From Akkermansiaceae bacterium (GTDB taxonomy: Bacteria > Verrucomicrobiota > Verrucomicrobiia > Verrucomicrobiales > Akkermansiaceae), in NCBI GenBank assembly GCA_024233115.1, contig JACKQB010000001.1:868001-932000 (forward strand): a DNA stretch of 64,000 bases. Reading direction: 5' to 3'. Positions 8,769 to 17,949 of this stretch are shown one piece after another. The translations under genes were made by a program, and so were the position numbers. The notes below the pieces were generated by a model. The model searched no databases and had not been told where the DNA came from. It saw only the letters and a program-made list of their open reading frames with translations. Position 1 is the stretch's first letter. Each line of letters opens with the position of its first letter.

Positions 8769-8800
8769 GACCCTACTGTGTCGGAAGCTCCGGCATGGTA

Positions 8801-9144
8801 TGTGAATAAGTTGTGCGCAAACGGCGGGTTGCTCGGCTTGAAAAGACGGTTTGTGACGTGGGGACTGCGTAGGCGGTTGATTGATCGATGTTATGGAGAT
8901 CTTCCCAGTTGTCGGACCATTGTCGGGTTTACCCGGTCGATGCGAATTCCCTAACATGACATTTTTACGTTGAAATCACCTCCTTCCCCTTGAACAACAA
9001 GGGGTTTCAGGTGTTTGTCCACAATGCGACCGGAGATATCCCCAGGTTATTCACAGCGTGTCGATTGCCCCAGGCATCGCGGTCCGCGACGAATGTTGAT
9101 AAGTTGGCAATAAAGCGCAGCCTGTCCATCCATGTTGTGAATAA
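8801..9144. promoter_or_regulatory. cluster of DnaA boxes in a 437-bp gene-free region
   Basis: Three exact TTATTCACA boxes occur: 8801-8809 (minus), 9047-9055 (plus) and 9136-9144 (minus). Two one-mismatch versions of TTATCCACA lie at 9015-9023 (TTGTCCACA) and 9094-9102 (minus, TTATCAACA). The three minus-oriented boxes share an extension, each continuing as AAGTTG. The region 8769-9205 has no credible ORF. Options are an origin, a DnaA-titration site or a DnaA-controlled promoter. The plus strand looks G-rich on both sides, which argues against a bidirectional origin exactly here. Confidence 0.6.
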
Positions 9145-9205
9145 GTTGCGTATAAACTGGGAACTATCGACTTCCTCTCCGTCGGTACTTTGCTAACATG
9201 CGTTC

Positions 9206-10660
9206 ATGAAAATCAACCGTCGGTGGCTGGCTATGGGTGTGTTGTTGGTGCTGGTGTTTATGATGGGGAGTTTAAGTGTGGGGAAACAGTATGCGGCACA
9301 CAACGGCGGGGGGAAGTCGCCGCGGGATGCGCGTGCGGCTTCGGTGGTCGAGGGGGAGCGGGCGGAGAAGAGACAGCGGTCCAGGCGCGAGCGGTCCATG
9401 CGTACCGCGGAGAGCCGTCGGGCCGCCGAGCTGAAGGTGCTGCTGGCTGCGTATCATCCGCAATGGCAATCAGATGATCCCTTTGCCTCCATGCCGATAG
9501 GCGCTTCAGAGGTCGCCCGGCTCTATGCATGGGTGATACAAACGGAGCTTTCCGAGTATCCCGATGTGATGGGTTTAATAAAAAAGGCATCCGTCAACGG
9601 GCAGGACAACGATCAGTTAGAGGCACTTCTGCTGGCGAGATGGGCGGAGCTCGATCCTGATGGTGCGTTGCAGTGGGCCACCGAACGCGAGTCGACCAAG
9701 GAGGGGGGCGATGTGCTCGAGGTCCAGATGAACCTTGCCAGGGAGGCACTGCCCTACCATCCGGAATGGGCGGTGGCGATGACCAGGTCGGCGGCACTGG
9801 AGATGATCGAGGAATACAAGAGGGGCAAGCGGTCTGATGATCCTTTTGGTGATGATCCCTTCGGTACAAACTACTTTAATTTGGACCTGGATGCATTTTA
9901 CCAACGCCTCGCCATTCTGTTTCCGGGCCAACGTGAGTCTTTGAAAAACAAGTTGGGCGAGGAGATGTTCGGATATGGCCAGGACGGTTGGTATCGGGGG
10001 GTGGCGCAGTCGCTGGGAGCCGACGGGCTTGAGGCGCTTGCCCAAATCACCCGTGACCCCGAGACCGGGTTGATTGACAGCGGGGCGTTTGCCGTGATCG
10101 CCGAACAGGATTGGAAACGCGCCCAACGATGGCTGGAACAGCACGGCAGCAATGATGACCTGGATTCAACCGTGTTTCACCATGCCAGGGTGGAGGATTT
10201 TGAAAAAGCGGCCGACTGGTATTTGTCGCGGTCCGCCGACTTGGGAGAACGTGCGGCGAGGGTTTACGACGTCTTCCAAAAAATCGACGGCTACGAGGGG
10301 AGGGTCGCGTGGTTGGAGCAGATGGAGGCGAAGGGCGAGCCGGTGAACAGGGCATGGTCGGATATGGTTGCCGGCCTGATTTCAGGGGGCGCAATCGACA
10401 AGGCAATGCAACACATGCCCAAGGTGCCCGCTGATGCAAAGGCCGACTACATGAAACGGATTTACAAGCAGGCGTCGGAGGGTCACTATTTCTACGGCAA
10501 GGAGGGCTCGGTCGATTATTATACCCTCAAGGAAAACGATATGGCCTTCATCCAGGCGAACCCGGAGTGCCGTGAATACATCCGTAACGCCAACCGTGAA
10601 GCGATGGAAAAATTCAAAGAACTGCTGCACGAGGTCGAACTCCAGCTCGATGGCAGGTAG
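9206..10660 (+). CDS. membrane-anchored helical-repeat protein typical of Verrucomicrobiota
   Basis: 484 residues with an N-terminal membrane anchor (~8-27), a basic linker, then a helical-repeat-like domain with phrases such as LLARWAELDPDGALQWA. That phrase is characteristic of a large, uncharacterised verrucomicrobial family, as I recall it. The C-terminal ~90 residues are charged and helical. No catalytic motif is visible. The role is unknown; the domain probably faces the periplasm. It lies downstream of the DnaA-box region and upstream of mraZ, separated from mraZ by ~275 bp. Confidence 0.75.
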   Translation: MKINRRWLAMGVLLVLVFMMGSLSVGKQYAAHNGGGKSPRDARAASVVEGERAEKRQRSRRERSMRTAESRRAAELKVLLAAYHPQWQSDDPFASMPIGASEVARLYAWVIQTELSEYPDVMGLIKKASVNGQDNDQLEALLLARWAELDPDGALQWATERESTKEGGDVLEVQMNLAREALPYHPEWAVAMTRSAALEMIEEYKRGKRSDDPFGDDPFGTNYFNLDLDAFYQRLAILFPGQRESLKNKLGEEMFGYGQDGWYRGVAQSLGADGLEALAQITRDPETGLIDSGAFAVIAEQDWKRAQRWLEQHGSNDDLDSTVFHHARVEDFEKAADWYLSRSADLGERAARVYDVFQKIDGYEGRVAWLEQMEAKGEPVNRAWSDMVAGLISGGAIDKAMQHMPKVPADAKADYMKRIYKQASEGHYFYGKEGSVDYYTLKENDMAFIQANPECREYIRNANREAMEKFKELLHEVELQLDGR

Positions 10661-10876
10661 TTGCTCACGGCATGTTTCAATCGGACCTTGGATTTCTGAA
10701 GGTTCACGCGTCCGGATGGACACGATTATTTTACGGGTATTTCATCGGGAAACCCTTGTCATTCTACCTCATTGATGCTAATAAACATAAGTCTTCGGGA
10801 GGTTCTCATTAACCTATCCAAATAATCACGAACGATAGATTGCCCGTGATTTTTGAAAAAATACCTTCTTTAGGTG

Positions 10877-10947
10877 TTGACCTGAGGTGCACTAAAGTGT
10901 ACTAAAGGGCTCGAATCAGCACACTCCGTGTATTAATGGGCACTAAG
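10877..10947 (+). promoter_or_regulatory. mraZ promoter with 10-bp direct repeats (candidate MraZ operator)
   Basis: A -35-like TTGACC at 10877-10882 is followed after 17 bp by TACTAA at 10900-10905. Overlapping it are direct repeats at exact 10-bp spacing, GTGCACTAAA (10887-10896) and GTGTACTAAA (10897-10906), then GGGC. A related GGGCACTAAG spans the mraZ start (10938-10947). MraZ proteins are known to bind short direct repeats with 10-bp periodicity upstream of their own gene, so autoregulation of the dcw cluster here is a reasonable inference. Confidence 0.6.
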
Positions 10948-11400
10948 AATCACAGCATGGGAGGGAATTATCCCTACAAGATGGACACGAAATGTCGTGT
11001 TTCCATCCCCAGTGAATGGCGTTCAGAGATTGCGAACAGCGTGCTGCGCCTGATGGTTTCCTCCAACGAGGGTTTCCCGACACTGCGTGTCCTGACCGAA
11101 GCCGAGTTCGAGAAAATGCAGCAGGAAGTCCATGACAGCCAGCGATCCCCCGCAGACAAGCGCAACATCATCGGCATTATCTTCGAGCGGTGCACCCAGG
11201 CCCGCGTCAACGACCAAGGTAAGCTGACGATCCCCAAAGCGCTGCTGGACCATCCCGGGCTTGTGCCCGGCGACGGTCTGGTGCTGTGCGGTCGCGGCAA
11301 CTTTATCGAGATTTTAAACGAGGAGAACCACCAGAAGCTACGCGGCGCCCACGACGAGAAGATCGTCGAGGACTACAACGCAGAGTTCGGGTTCTTCTAG
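10936..11400 (+). CDS. mraZ: transcriptional regulator MraZ
   Basis: 154 residues with two AbrB-like MraZ repeats. The first holds GNYPYKMDTKCRVSIPSEWR and the second VNDQGKLTIPKALLDH, each carrying the conserved DxxxR-type signature (K replaces R in the second). MraZ is the DNA-binding autorepressor at the head of division and cell-wall (dcw) clusters. An alternative start at 10957 (MGGNYPYK) would match the usual family N-terminus better. It is followed by a 342-bp leader with duplicated hairpins before rsmH. Confidence 0.93.
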   Translation: MGTKNHSMGGNYPYKMDTKCRVSIPSEWRSEIANSVLRLMVSSNEGFPTLRVLTEAEFEKMQQEVHDSQRSPADKRNIIGIIFERCTQARVNDQGKLTIPKALLDHPGLVPGDGLVLCGRGNFIEILNEENHQKLRGAHDEKIVEDYNAEFGFF

Positions 11401-11477
11401 GCCAAACAAATACTTTCCTGTGCAACACGCTGATACACAACTGACACAACCGCTGGACGACCGGCGAGAAGATGTCT

Positions 11478-11520
11478 GTGCAGGGGTTGGGATGACTTGG
11501 AGGGAGTCCCACCCCTGCAC
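11478..11520 (+). repeat. hairpin copy 1 of a duplicated leader element between mraZ and rsmH
   Basis: Stem GTGCAGGGG-TGGGA pairs with TCCCA-CCCCTGCAC (14 bp, one bulged T) around a loop containing CTTGGAGGGAG. It lies in the 342-bp mraZ-rsmH gap. Together with the related upstream text ACACGCTGATA it forms one half of an imperfect ~170-bp tandem duplication (about 11405-11540 and 11565-11705). Confidence 0.75.
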
Positions 11521-11655
11521 GGCCTTCAAACCGTTGTGCCCATCAGGCCGCGCGATGCACTAACGAACAATACTTTTCTGGATACACGCTGATAACACCA
11601 TGCAGTTCACCCTTACGCATTCATGTTGTTTACTGAAACAAAGTTGGTAGCTGTC

Positions 11656-11688
11656 GGGGTTGGGACAACTTGGAGGGAGTCCCACCCC
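11656..11688 (+). repeat. hairpin copy 2 of the duplicated leader element
   Basis: Stem GGGG-TGGGAC pairs with GTCCCA-CCCC around the same loop core, CTTGGAGGGA. About 19 consecutive bases (ACTTGGAGGGAGTCCCACC) are identical to copy 1. It lies 55 bp before the rsmH start. No T-run follows either copy, so they are not simple terminators; attenuation or RNA-protein binding is possible. Confidence 0.75.
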
Positions 11689-11742
11689 GGCTGCGCAACT
11701 TGGTTTGGTGCTGGAATCGCGCAACAACGTATGGAGCAGTGT

Positions 11743-12699
11743 ATGGAATCTAATACAAACAAGTCACCCCAAGCAAGCTATCACATCCCGGTCCTGTTGG
11801 ATGAGGTGATCGACTGCATGGCGCCGGGAAAAGGAAAAACCATCGTCGATGGAACCCTTGGCGGCGGTGGCCACACCGAGGCGATGCTCAAGGCCGGCGC
11901 CCGGGTGATCGGGGTGGACCAGGATGAGCAGGCCCATGCTTTTGCCAATGAGCGGCTTCAGCCATACACGGACCACTTTACGCCGCTGCGTGGTAACTTT
12001 GGCGATCTTCCCCGCCTGCTCGCTGATGCGGGTGTTGGGAAAGTGGACGGCATCCTGATCGATATCGGGGTTTCCTCATGGCAGCTGGATGATGCAGGCC
12101 GCGGCTTTTCCTTTGGCAAGGACGGCCCCCTCGACATGCGTATGGATCGCTCCGGTGGCAAAACGGCCGCCGACCTGGTGAATACCTGTTCAGAGGAAGA
12201 TCTCAGGACCATGTTCTATGAGTATGGCGAAGAACGGGCCGGTGGTAAGATCGCAAAGCGGATCGTCGAGCGCCGTGCAAGCGAACCATTTGTAACCACC
12301 ACCGGTCTCGCCGATTTCATCGCCTCCATTCTGCCCCGCGCAAAGGGACCAAGTGGTAAGATCCACCCCGCCACCCGTGTTTTCCAAGCCATCCGGATTG
12401 CGGTCAACGACGAACTCGGCGTGCTCCGTCGATTTCTGGAAAATGCAGGCCAGCTATTGAACCCCGGTGGCCGACTGCTGGTTATCACCTTCCACAGCCT
12501 CGAAGACCGGATGGTGAAGCAGTTTTTCAAACACGCATCCCAGTCACACATCGACCGCAAAGAGTGGCCCGAGCCGCGCCCCAATCCCGGCTACCAGTAT
12601 AGGCTGGTCACACGCCGCCCGATTACCGCGGGTGATGCGGAGATCCGGCGCAATAAACGTTCCCGCAGTGCCAAGCTGAGGGTAGTGGAGAAAATCTAA
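11743..12699 (+). CDS. rsmH: 16S rRNA (cytosine-1402-N4)-methyltransferase RsmH
   Basis: 318 residues from ATG 11743, which has GGAG 7 nt upstream. Upstream in-frame codons would translate the hairpin leader, so I reject them. Motifs are HIPVLLDEV, DGTLGGGGHT (SAM loop), IGVDQD, DGILIDIGVSSWQLD and the C-terminal ITFHSLEDRMVKQFF. It methylates C1402 in the ribosomal P site. Second gene of the dcw cluster, 13 bp before ftsL. Confidence 0.96.
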   Translation: MESNTNKSPQASYHIPVLLDEVIDCMAPGKGKTIVDGTLGGGGHTEAMLKAGARVIGVDQDEQAHAFANERLQPYTDHFTPLRGNFGDLPRLLADAGVGKVDGILIDIGVSSWQLDDAGRGFSFGKDGPLDMRMDRSGGKTAADLVNTCSEEDLRTMFYEYGEERAGGKIAKRIVERRASEPFVTTTGLADFIASILPRAKGPSGKIHPATRVFQAIRIAVNDELGVLRRFLENAGQLLNPGGRLLVITFHSLEDRMVKQFFKHASQSHIDRKEWPEPRPNPGYQYRLVTRRPITAGDAEIRRNKRSRSAKLRVVEKI

Positions 12700-12712
12700 C
12701 CCATCCCGTAGT

Positions 12713-13081
12713 ATGAACAAACACCGCAATAAACAACGTCGCCTCTCGATTACCGAGATGACACTGCTCGGTTTGGCAGCGCTCGTCCTGATGACGGGTG
12801 GTTTTTTGCATGCCTGGTTGAAAAACAGCCACGTCGAGGTGATGCGGGATGTTGATAAAGCCCAGCAGCGTATCAGCGATCACGAGGATTCGATCAACAG
12901 CCTGCAGGTGAAAATCGACAAGAAACTCAACATCTATCAGATCCGGGACGACCTCGTCCGTGCCGGCTCGAAACTAAGGGACGTGCCTGCCAGTTCGGTA
13001 GAGAAAATCCACCCCCACAGCCTGCCCCAGGTCGCCAAGTCACCCCGTGATTCATCTGCCGTAGCGAAAGCCATCCCCTAA
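12713..13081 (+). CDS. ftsL: FtsL-like cell division protein
   Basis: 122 residues: a short basic cytoplasmic tail, one membrane helix (~17-37), then an extracytoplasmic segment (~38-85) with heptad-like spacing and a low-complexity tail. Sequence similarity in this family is weak. The call rests on topology, size and exact position between rsmH and the division transpeptidase, where ftsL normally sits. FtsL bridges FtsB/FtsQ and activates FtsW-FtsI at the septum. Confidence 0.8.
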   Translation: MNKHRNKQRRLSITEMTLLGLAALVLMTGGFLHAWLKNSHVEVMRDVDKAQQRISDHEDSINSLQVKIDKKLNIYQIRDDLVRAGSKLRDVPASSVEKIHPHSLPQVAKSPRDSSAVAKAIP

Positions 13082-13094
13082 CCAGCCATCCCGT

Positions 13095-15026
13095 GTGAAC
13101 CCAGCCGTCTTTCATCGTCGTTGCCTCTTTCTCTGCCTGACCTTTGTGGTCGGGCTGAGTGGGTTATCGGCGCGCCTCATCTACCTCCAGGTGGTCAAGG
13201 CGACGGACTATGCCAAAAAGTCGGACCGGGTCTCGGTGCGGAAACAAATCCTGAAGGCGAACCGCGGCTGCATCGTTGACTGCAACAACCAGCTCGTGGC
13301 CCGCAACATTCCACGTGCCCGGCTCGCCCTGGACAAGAAACTCCTGCGTGACATTGGCCCTGCCACACACTCCCTGGCGAACAAAGAACTCCGCGAGACC
13401 CCGGAATGGCAACATTGGGACCTGGCTACGCGCAACAGGAAAATCAAAGCCCGTGCGAGCAAGCTGAAAAATGAAATGCAGGCGGATGTGATCATCGAAC
13501 AACACATCGCCCATGTCATCAATATTTTCGCACGCCCGTTGGGAATGCACCCACACGAGCTTCGTGAGCGAATGAAGCTTGAAAACGAGAAGCAGATGTA
13601 TGTGGTGATCAAGCCTGACCTATCAGAGGATGATGCTGATAAACTCATGGAGCTTGCACGCGAGTATTCCATTCTGCATACCTTCGTTTTTGAAGAGTGG
13701 CAAAAACGTTGGTATGTCATGCCAACGATGGCGTCTGCGATCATCGGCTATGTGGGCGAGGATGAGAATGATGCCAAAAACGTAGTCAAAGGCAGGGCAG
13801 GGATTGAGAGGAAGATGAACGAAATCATGGCCGGTCGGGATGGCTTTGTGGTCACCCACCGTGACAAGTTTGAGTTGCTCGCTGTGGCCAAACCACAAAC
13901 AATCCGGCCTCCGGCACATGGCTTGAATGTGCAGCTCACCCTTGATATGGGGATGCAGAGCATTCTTGAGGAGGAGCTCGATGCAGGGCTTGCCGAGTTC
14001 AAGGCGCAGAAGGGGACGATCATCCTTATGGATCCTAACACGGGTGCCATTCTTGCCATGGCAAGCCGCCCGACCTATAACCTGAACACCCGGGAAAATA
14101 TTGCCGAGAACGGATTCGACTTTGCCACCCAGGCCATCTACGAGCCGGGCTCCACCTTCAAGATCATCTCAACCGCAGGTGCCCTCGACCAGGGTTTGGT
14201 GAGTCCGGGAACCCGGATATTTTGCCACCACGCCAGGTATCAGGTAGGCAGTGTGAAGGTTCCCGACCACCACCCGTACGGTATGTTGAGCGTCGAGGAG
14301 GTGTTGGCAAAATCCAGTAACATCGGAGCGTATAAAATTGCGCTGCAACTCGGGCGGCAGAAGTTTTTCAACTACCTGCACGACTTCGGGTTCGGTGCCA
14401 AAACCAACATCCTCATGGCTGGCGAAAGTGCCGGTGTGGTGCGTGACACGGGTAACCCGACCGACTTCTCACGCGTTTCCTACGGCTATGCTGTTAGTGT
14501 CACCCCGCTTCAAGTCGCCTGCGCCTACTCAGCCATTGCCAACGGTGGCACACTGCTGGAACCCCAGCTTCTGAAATCGGTGATGGCAAACAACGGGGCG
14601 ATCATCCGGAAATTCAAACCCAAGCCAGTGCGCCGTGTGATCAAGGAGTCCACGGCCCAAAAAATGCGCCGTGCGCTCGCCACGGTGGTCGATGTCAAAG
14701 GTACGGCCAGCCGGGCCAAGGTTGATGGCTTCAAAGTTGCCGGCAAGACCGGAACCACCGTCAAAATCAACCCCGGCGGTGGCTACCTGCCTGGTCGTTA
14801 TACCGTTTCCTTCGCCGGGATGATGCCTGCCGAGAAACCGGCATTCGTTTGTGTCGTCGTCGTTGATGACCCGCAGACCACGGAGGTGAAACGCTACGGC
14901 GGAACCATCGCGGCTCCCATTTTCGCCAAGGTCGCCACCCGCATTGCCAACCGTATGGGTTTGGAGCCCACCGAACCCATCGACCCCGACTCGGCCACCC
15001 AACCACTCGCTCAAACGAGCCATTAA
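13095..15026 (+). CDS. ftsI: division-specific peptidoglycan transpeptidase FtsI (class B PBP)
   Basis: 643 residues from GTG 13095, with an N-terminal signal anchor (~10-28), a pedestal domain, and the transpeptidase domain from ~residue 275. The three penicillin-binding motifs are visible: STFK (serine at ~352), SSN (~407) and KTGT (~551). No PASTA domains follow. It crosslinks septal peptidoglycan together with FtsW. The stop is 4 bp before the murE start. Confidence 0.95.
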   Translation: MNPAVFHRRCLFLCLTFVVGLSGLSARLIYLQVVKATDYAKKSDRVSVRKQILKANRGCIVDCNNQLVARNIPRARLALDKKLLRDIGPATHSLANKELRETPEWQHWDLATRNRKIKARASKLKNEMQADVIIEQHIAHVINIFARPLGMHPHELRERMKLENEKQMYVVIKPDLSEDDADKLMELAREYSILHTFVFEEWQKRWYVMPTMASAIIGYVGEDENDAKNVVKGRAGIERKMNEIMAGRDGFVVTHRDKFELLAVAKPQTIRPPAHGLNVQLTLDMGMQSILEEELDAGLAEFKAQKGTIILMDPNTGAILAMASRPTYNLNTRENIAENGFDFATQAIYEPGSTFKIISTAGALDQGLVSPGTRIFCHHARYQVGSVKVPDHHPYGMLSVEEVLAKSSNIGAYKIALQLGRQKFFNYLHDFGFGAKTNILMAGESAGVVRDTGNPTDFSRVSYGYAVSVTPLQVACAYSAIANGGTLLEPQLLKSVMANNGAIIRKFKPKPVRRVIKESTAQKMRRALATVVDVKGTASRAKVDGFKVAGKTGTTVKINPGGGYLPGRYTVSFAGMMPAEKPAFVCVVVVDDPQTTEVKRYGGTIAAPIFAKVATRIANRMGLEPTEPIDPDSATQPLAQTSH

Positions 15027-15030
15027 TCAC

Positions 15031-16518
15031 ATGAATTTACGTCAACTCATCAACTGTCTGGAAAAGGCCACCGTCTCCGGTGATCTCGATAAGGATGTCA
15101 CCGGGCTTACCTCGGATTCCCGTGAGGTCGCTCCAGGTAGCGTGTTTGTCGCCGTCCGCGGTAGCGATGCCGATGGTCAGCAGTATATCCCGCAGGCTCT
15201 GGAAAAAGGTGCCTGCGCCATTGTTTCCGAAGTCGCCCCGCCGGAGACACACCGTGATGATGTCTGCTGGGCGCATGTGCCGGATGCGCGCGCTGCGGTG
15301 GCGGCACTCGCCTGCGAGTGGAACGCCCACCCGTCGGCCGCGATGAAGGTGGTGGGGATCACCGGGACCAACGGTAAAACCACCACCGCCTTTATTACCC
15401 ACGCCGTGATGGAAAGCGTCTGGATGCGTGCTGGTTTGTTAGGGACGGTGCAGGTCAATGACGGCGTCAGTGTCAGGCCGGCCACCCACACCACTCCCGG
15501 GCCAGTGGAGTTGCAATCGATTCTCCGCACCATGGCTGATAACGCCTGCCGCGGTGTGGCAATGGAAATTTCCTCCCATGCCCTTGAGCAAAAGCGCACC
15601 GATGGCCTGCAGTTGGATGTCGCGGTGTTTTCCAACCTCAGCCAGGACCATCTCGATTACCATGGCAATATGAACGACTACTTTGTCGCCAAGATGCGTT
15701 TGTTTGAGCTTCTTGCCACCCAGCAGGGGAACAAAAAAACCACCGCGGTAGTGAACCTGGACGATCCCTACGGCCAGCGTCTGGTGGAGGAGTTCAAGGA
15801 CAGGCTGCACTTCATCACCTATGGCCACGGCGTGCATGCCAACATGCGTATCGGTCGTGAAACCCAGAACGTTCGGGGCACTGAGTTTGAGGTCAAATAC
15901 AAAGAACGCGAATACCTGGTGCGCACACCCTACATTGGTAAATTCAATGTCTTCAATTGCACGGCGGCTCTCGCGGCCTGTATAGCAGCTGGGATCAAAC
16001 CGCGTGATGCGGTCCGCGCTTTTGCTGATGCCCCCCAGGTTCCCGGCAGGATGGAGAGTATAGGCACCCGCGATGGAGCTACGGTATTTGTCGATTACGC
16101 CCACACTCCCGACGCGCTGGTCAATGCGTGTGCCGCGCTGAAGGAGTCCAAGCCGCGCCGGCTGATCACCGTGTTTGGCTGTGGTGGTGACCGGGATGCG
16201 ACCAAACGCCCGTTGATGGGCACCGCAGCGTCCGAGGGTAGTGATTTCTGTATCATTACCTCGGATAACCCGCGCTCGGAAGATCCCGCTGCCATTATCG
16301 CCGATATCGAAAAAGGCATGGTCGGAAAACGCTACCAGAGTATCCCGGATCGCATGGCTGCCATACAAACTGCTGTCAATCTATCAGAGGAAGGCGACAT
16401 CGTGCTGATCGCGGGAAAAGGGCACGAACCCTATCAGGAAATCGCCGGAAACCGCATCGAGTTCGACGACCGCAGGGCCGCCTACAAGGCAATCAATTTC
16501 AAAAAGCCCCTCGAATAA
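15031..16518 (+). CDS. murE: UDP-N-acetylmuramoyl-tripeptide synthetase MurE (meso-diaminopimelate type)
   Basis: 495 residues from ATG 15031, just after the ftsI stop. The Mur-ligase P-loop GITGTNGKTTT, the motif EISSHALEQKR and the C-terminal DYAHTPDAL and CGGDRDATKRP are present. The motif DNPRSEDP is the signature of MurE enzymes that add meso-diaminopimelate rather than lysine. The aspartokinase in this window would feed that pathway. Cytoplasmic peptidoglycan precursor synthesis. Confidence 0.96.
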   Translation: MNLRQLINCLEKATVSGDLDKDVTGLTSDSREVAPGSVFVAVRGSDADGQQYIPQALEKGACAIVSEVAPPETHRDDVCWAHVPDARAAVAALACEWNAHPSAAMKVVGITGTNGKTTTAFITHAVMESVWMRAGLLGTVQVNDGVSVRPATHTTPGPVELQSILRTMADNACRGVAMEISSHALEQKRTDGLQLDVAVFSNLSQDHLDYHGNMNDYFVAKMRLFELLATQQGNKKTTAVVNLDDPYGQRLVEEFKDRLHFITYGHGVHANMRIGRETQNVRGTEFEVKYKEREYLVRTPYIGKFNVFNCTAALAACIAAGIKPRDAVRAFADAPQVPGRMESIGTRDGATVFVDYAHTPDALVNACAALKESKPRRLITVFGCGGDRDATKRPLMGTAASEGSDFCIITSDNPRSEDPAAIIADIEKGMVGKRYQSIPDRMAAIQTAVNLSEEGDIVLIAGKGHEPYQEIAGNRIEFDDRRAAYKAINFKKPLE

Positions 16519-16542
16519 AGTATTGTTAACATCTAACATCCC

Positions 16543-17934
16543 ATGAAACCGTTGACCGTCACAGAGATAGCCACCGCCACAGGCGGAGAGCTGGTCATGC
16601 CCGCTGCTCTGGGTGGGGGCGCAGATGTGCTGGTGACCTCGGTTTCCACCGATACCAGGAGCTTGCTGGAGGGGTGTTTGTTTATCGCTCTGCGCGGTGA
16701 CCATTTTGATGGCCACGCCTTTGCCCCGGCAGCCGCGAAAAAGGGAGCGGCCTGCCTGATGCTTGACGAGCTGCCACAGGCCGGTGCCGACCTCGGCGTG
16801 CCGGTGGTTGTCGTGAAGGACACCCTGATCGGCCTGCAGCGTTTGGCCATGTGGTACCGGCGGCAGTTGGATGTCCGTGTGATCGGCATCACCGGATCGA
16901 ACGGCAAGACATCCACCAAGGATTTCACCGCATCCGTGTTGACCCGGAAATTCAAGGTCAATGCCACCAGGGGGAATCTAAACAATCACATCGGCCTGCC
17001 TCTGAGTGTGCTTGCCACGGAGGAAATCGATCAGGTCTGTGTGTGGGAGATGGGCATGAACCATGCTGGTGAGATTGCACCACTGTGCGAGATCGCAGCA
17101 CCTGACATCGGTATCATCACCAACATCGGCACCGCACATATTGAATTTCTCGGCACCCGCGAGGGGATTGCGGAGGAAAAGGGAGCCCTTGCCCGCGCCC
17201 TGCCTGAACAAGGGACACTCATCGTCCCCGCCACCTGCGATTTTGTCGACTACTTGATTCAACGCACTCCGGCCAAGGTAATCGTTGCCGGCAATGGCCG
17301 GGGGGCCGTGCGAGCCGAGGAGTTGAAAATGACGGAGACCGGCTCGGCCTTTAAGCTCTGCATCGATGGCCAGGATGACGTGGCAGTGGAGATTCCTGTG
17401 AGTGGCAGGCACATGGTCAACAATGCCCTGTTAGCTGCTGCGGCGGGCTACTCCCTTGGGATGGACTCAGCTGAGATCGCCGCGGGCTTGAATGCCGCAG
17501 TGCTGACAAGCGGTCGGCTTCGTCGTTATGTTTCCAATGGGATCACCGTGATCGATGACACCTACAATGCCAACCCCGACTCCGTGGCCGCAGCCATTGA
17601 AACCCTGTCCGAGCTGCCGGTGAATAACGGAGCACGCCGTGTGGTGGTTCTCGGCATGATGGCTGAGCTTGGAGTGCATGCGGATGCCGAACACCTGCGG
17701 ATCGGTAGGCTGGCGGCCGGTAAAAACCTTCAAGTCGTCACCGTGGGCGCCGGGGTTGATAAAATCCACCAGGGTGCCAGCGAGCTGGTTGAGACCGCCA
17801 AGCAGTTCGGCGACGCCGATTCCGCCGCCGCATGGCTCAAGGATTTTTGCAGGGAAGGGGACAACGTGCTCTTCAAAGGAAGCCGTATGGCTGGCATGGA
17901 AAACGTGATGCACCGAGCATTTCCTCAGAACTAA
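16543..17934 (+). CDS. murF: UDP-N-acetylmuramoyl-tripeptide--D-alanyl-D-alanine ligase MurF
   Basis: 463 residues with the Mur-ligase P-loop GITGSNGKTSTK, then MGMNHAGEI, GTAHIEFLG and the C-terminal IDDTYNANPDSV typical of MurF. It adds D-Ala-D-Ala to complete the UDP-MurNAc pentapeptide. It lies between murE (24 bp) and mraY (15 bp) as in canonical dcw clusters. No Shine-Dalgarno precedes the ATG. Confidence 0.95.
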   Translation: MKPLTVTEIATATGGELVMPAALGGGADVLVTSVSTDTRSLLEGCLFIALRGDHFDGHAFAPAAAKKGAACLMLDELPQAGADLGVPVVVVKDTLIGLQRLAMWYRRQLDVRVIGITGSNGKTSTKDFTASVLTRKFKVNATRGNLNNHIGLPLSVLATEEIDQVCVWEMGMNHAGEIAPLCEIAAPDIGIITNIGTAHIEFLGTREGIAEEKGALARALPEQGTLIVPATCDFVDYLIQRTPAKVIVAGNGRGAVRAEELKMTETGSAFKLCIDGQDDVAVEIPVSGRHMVNNALLAAAAGYSLGMDSAEIAAGLNAAVLTSGRLRRYVSNGITVIDDTYNANPDSVAAAIETLSELPVNNGARRVVVLGMMAELGVHADAEHLRIGRLAAGKNLQVVTVGAGVDKIHQGASELVETAKQFGDADSAAAWLKDFCREGDNVLFKGSRMAGMENVMHRAFPQN

Positions 17935-17949
17935 AAACAAAATTTACCA

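Noticed and set aside
8801..9144. Calling the DnaA-box cluster oriC outright
   Set aside because: The plus strand stays G-rich on both sides, and no dnaA, dnaN or usual origin-linked gene is adjacent; it is reported as a DnaA-box cluster only.
11623..11742. Upstream in-frame extension of rsmH from ATG 11623
   Set aside because: It would translate the duplicated hairpin leader; ATG 11743 has GGAG at good spacing and the normal N-terminus.
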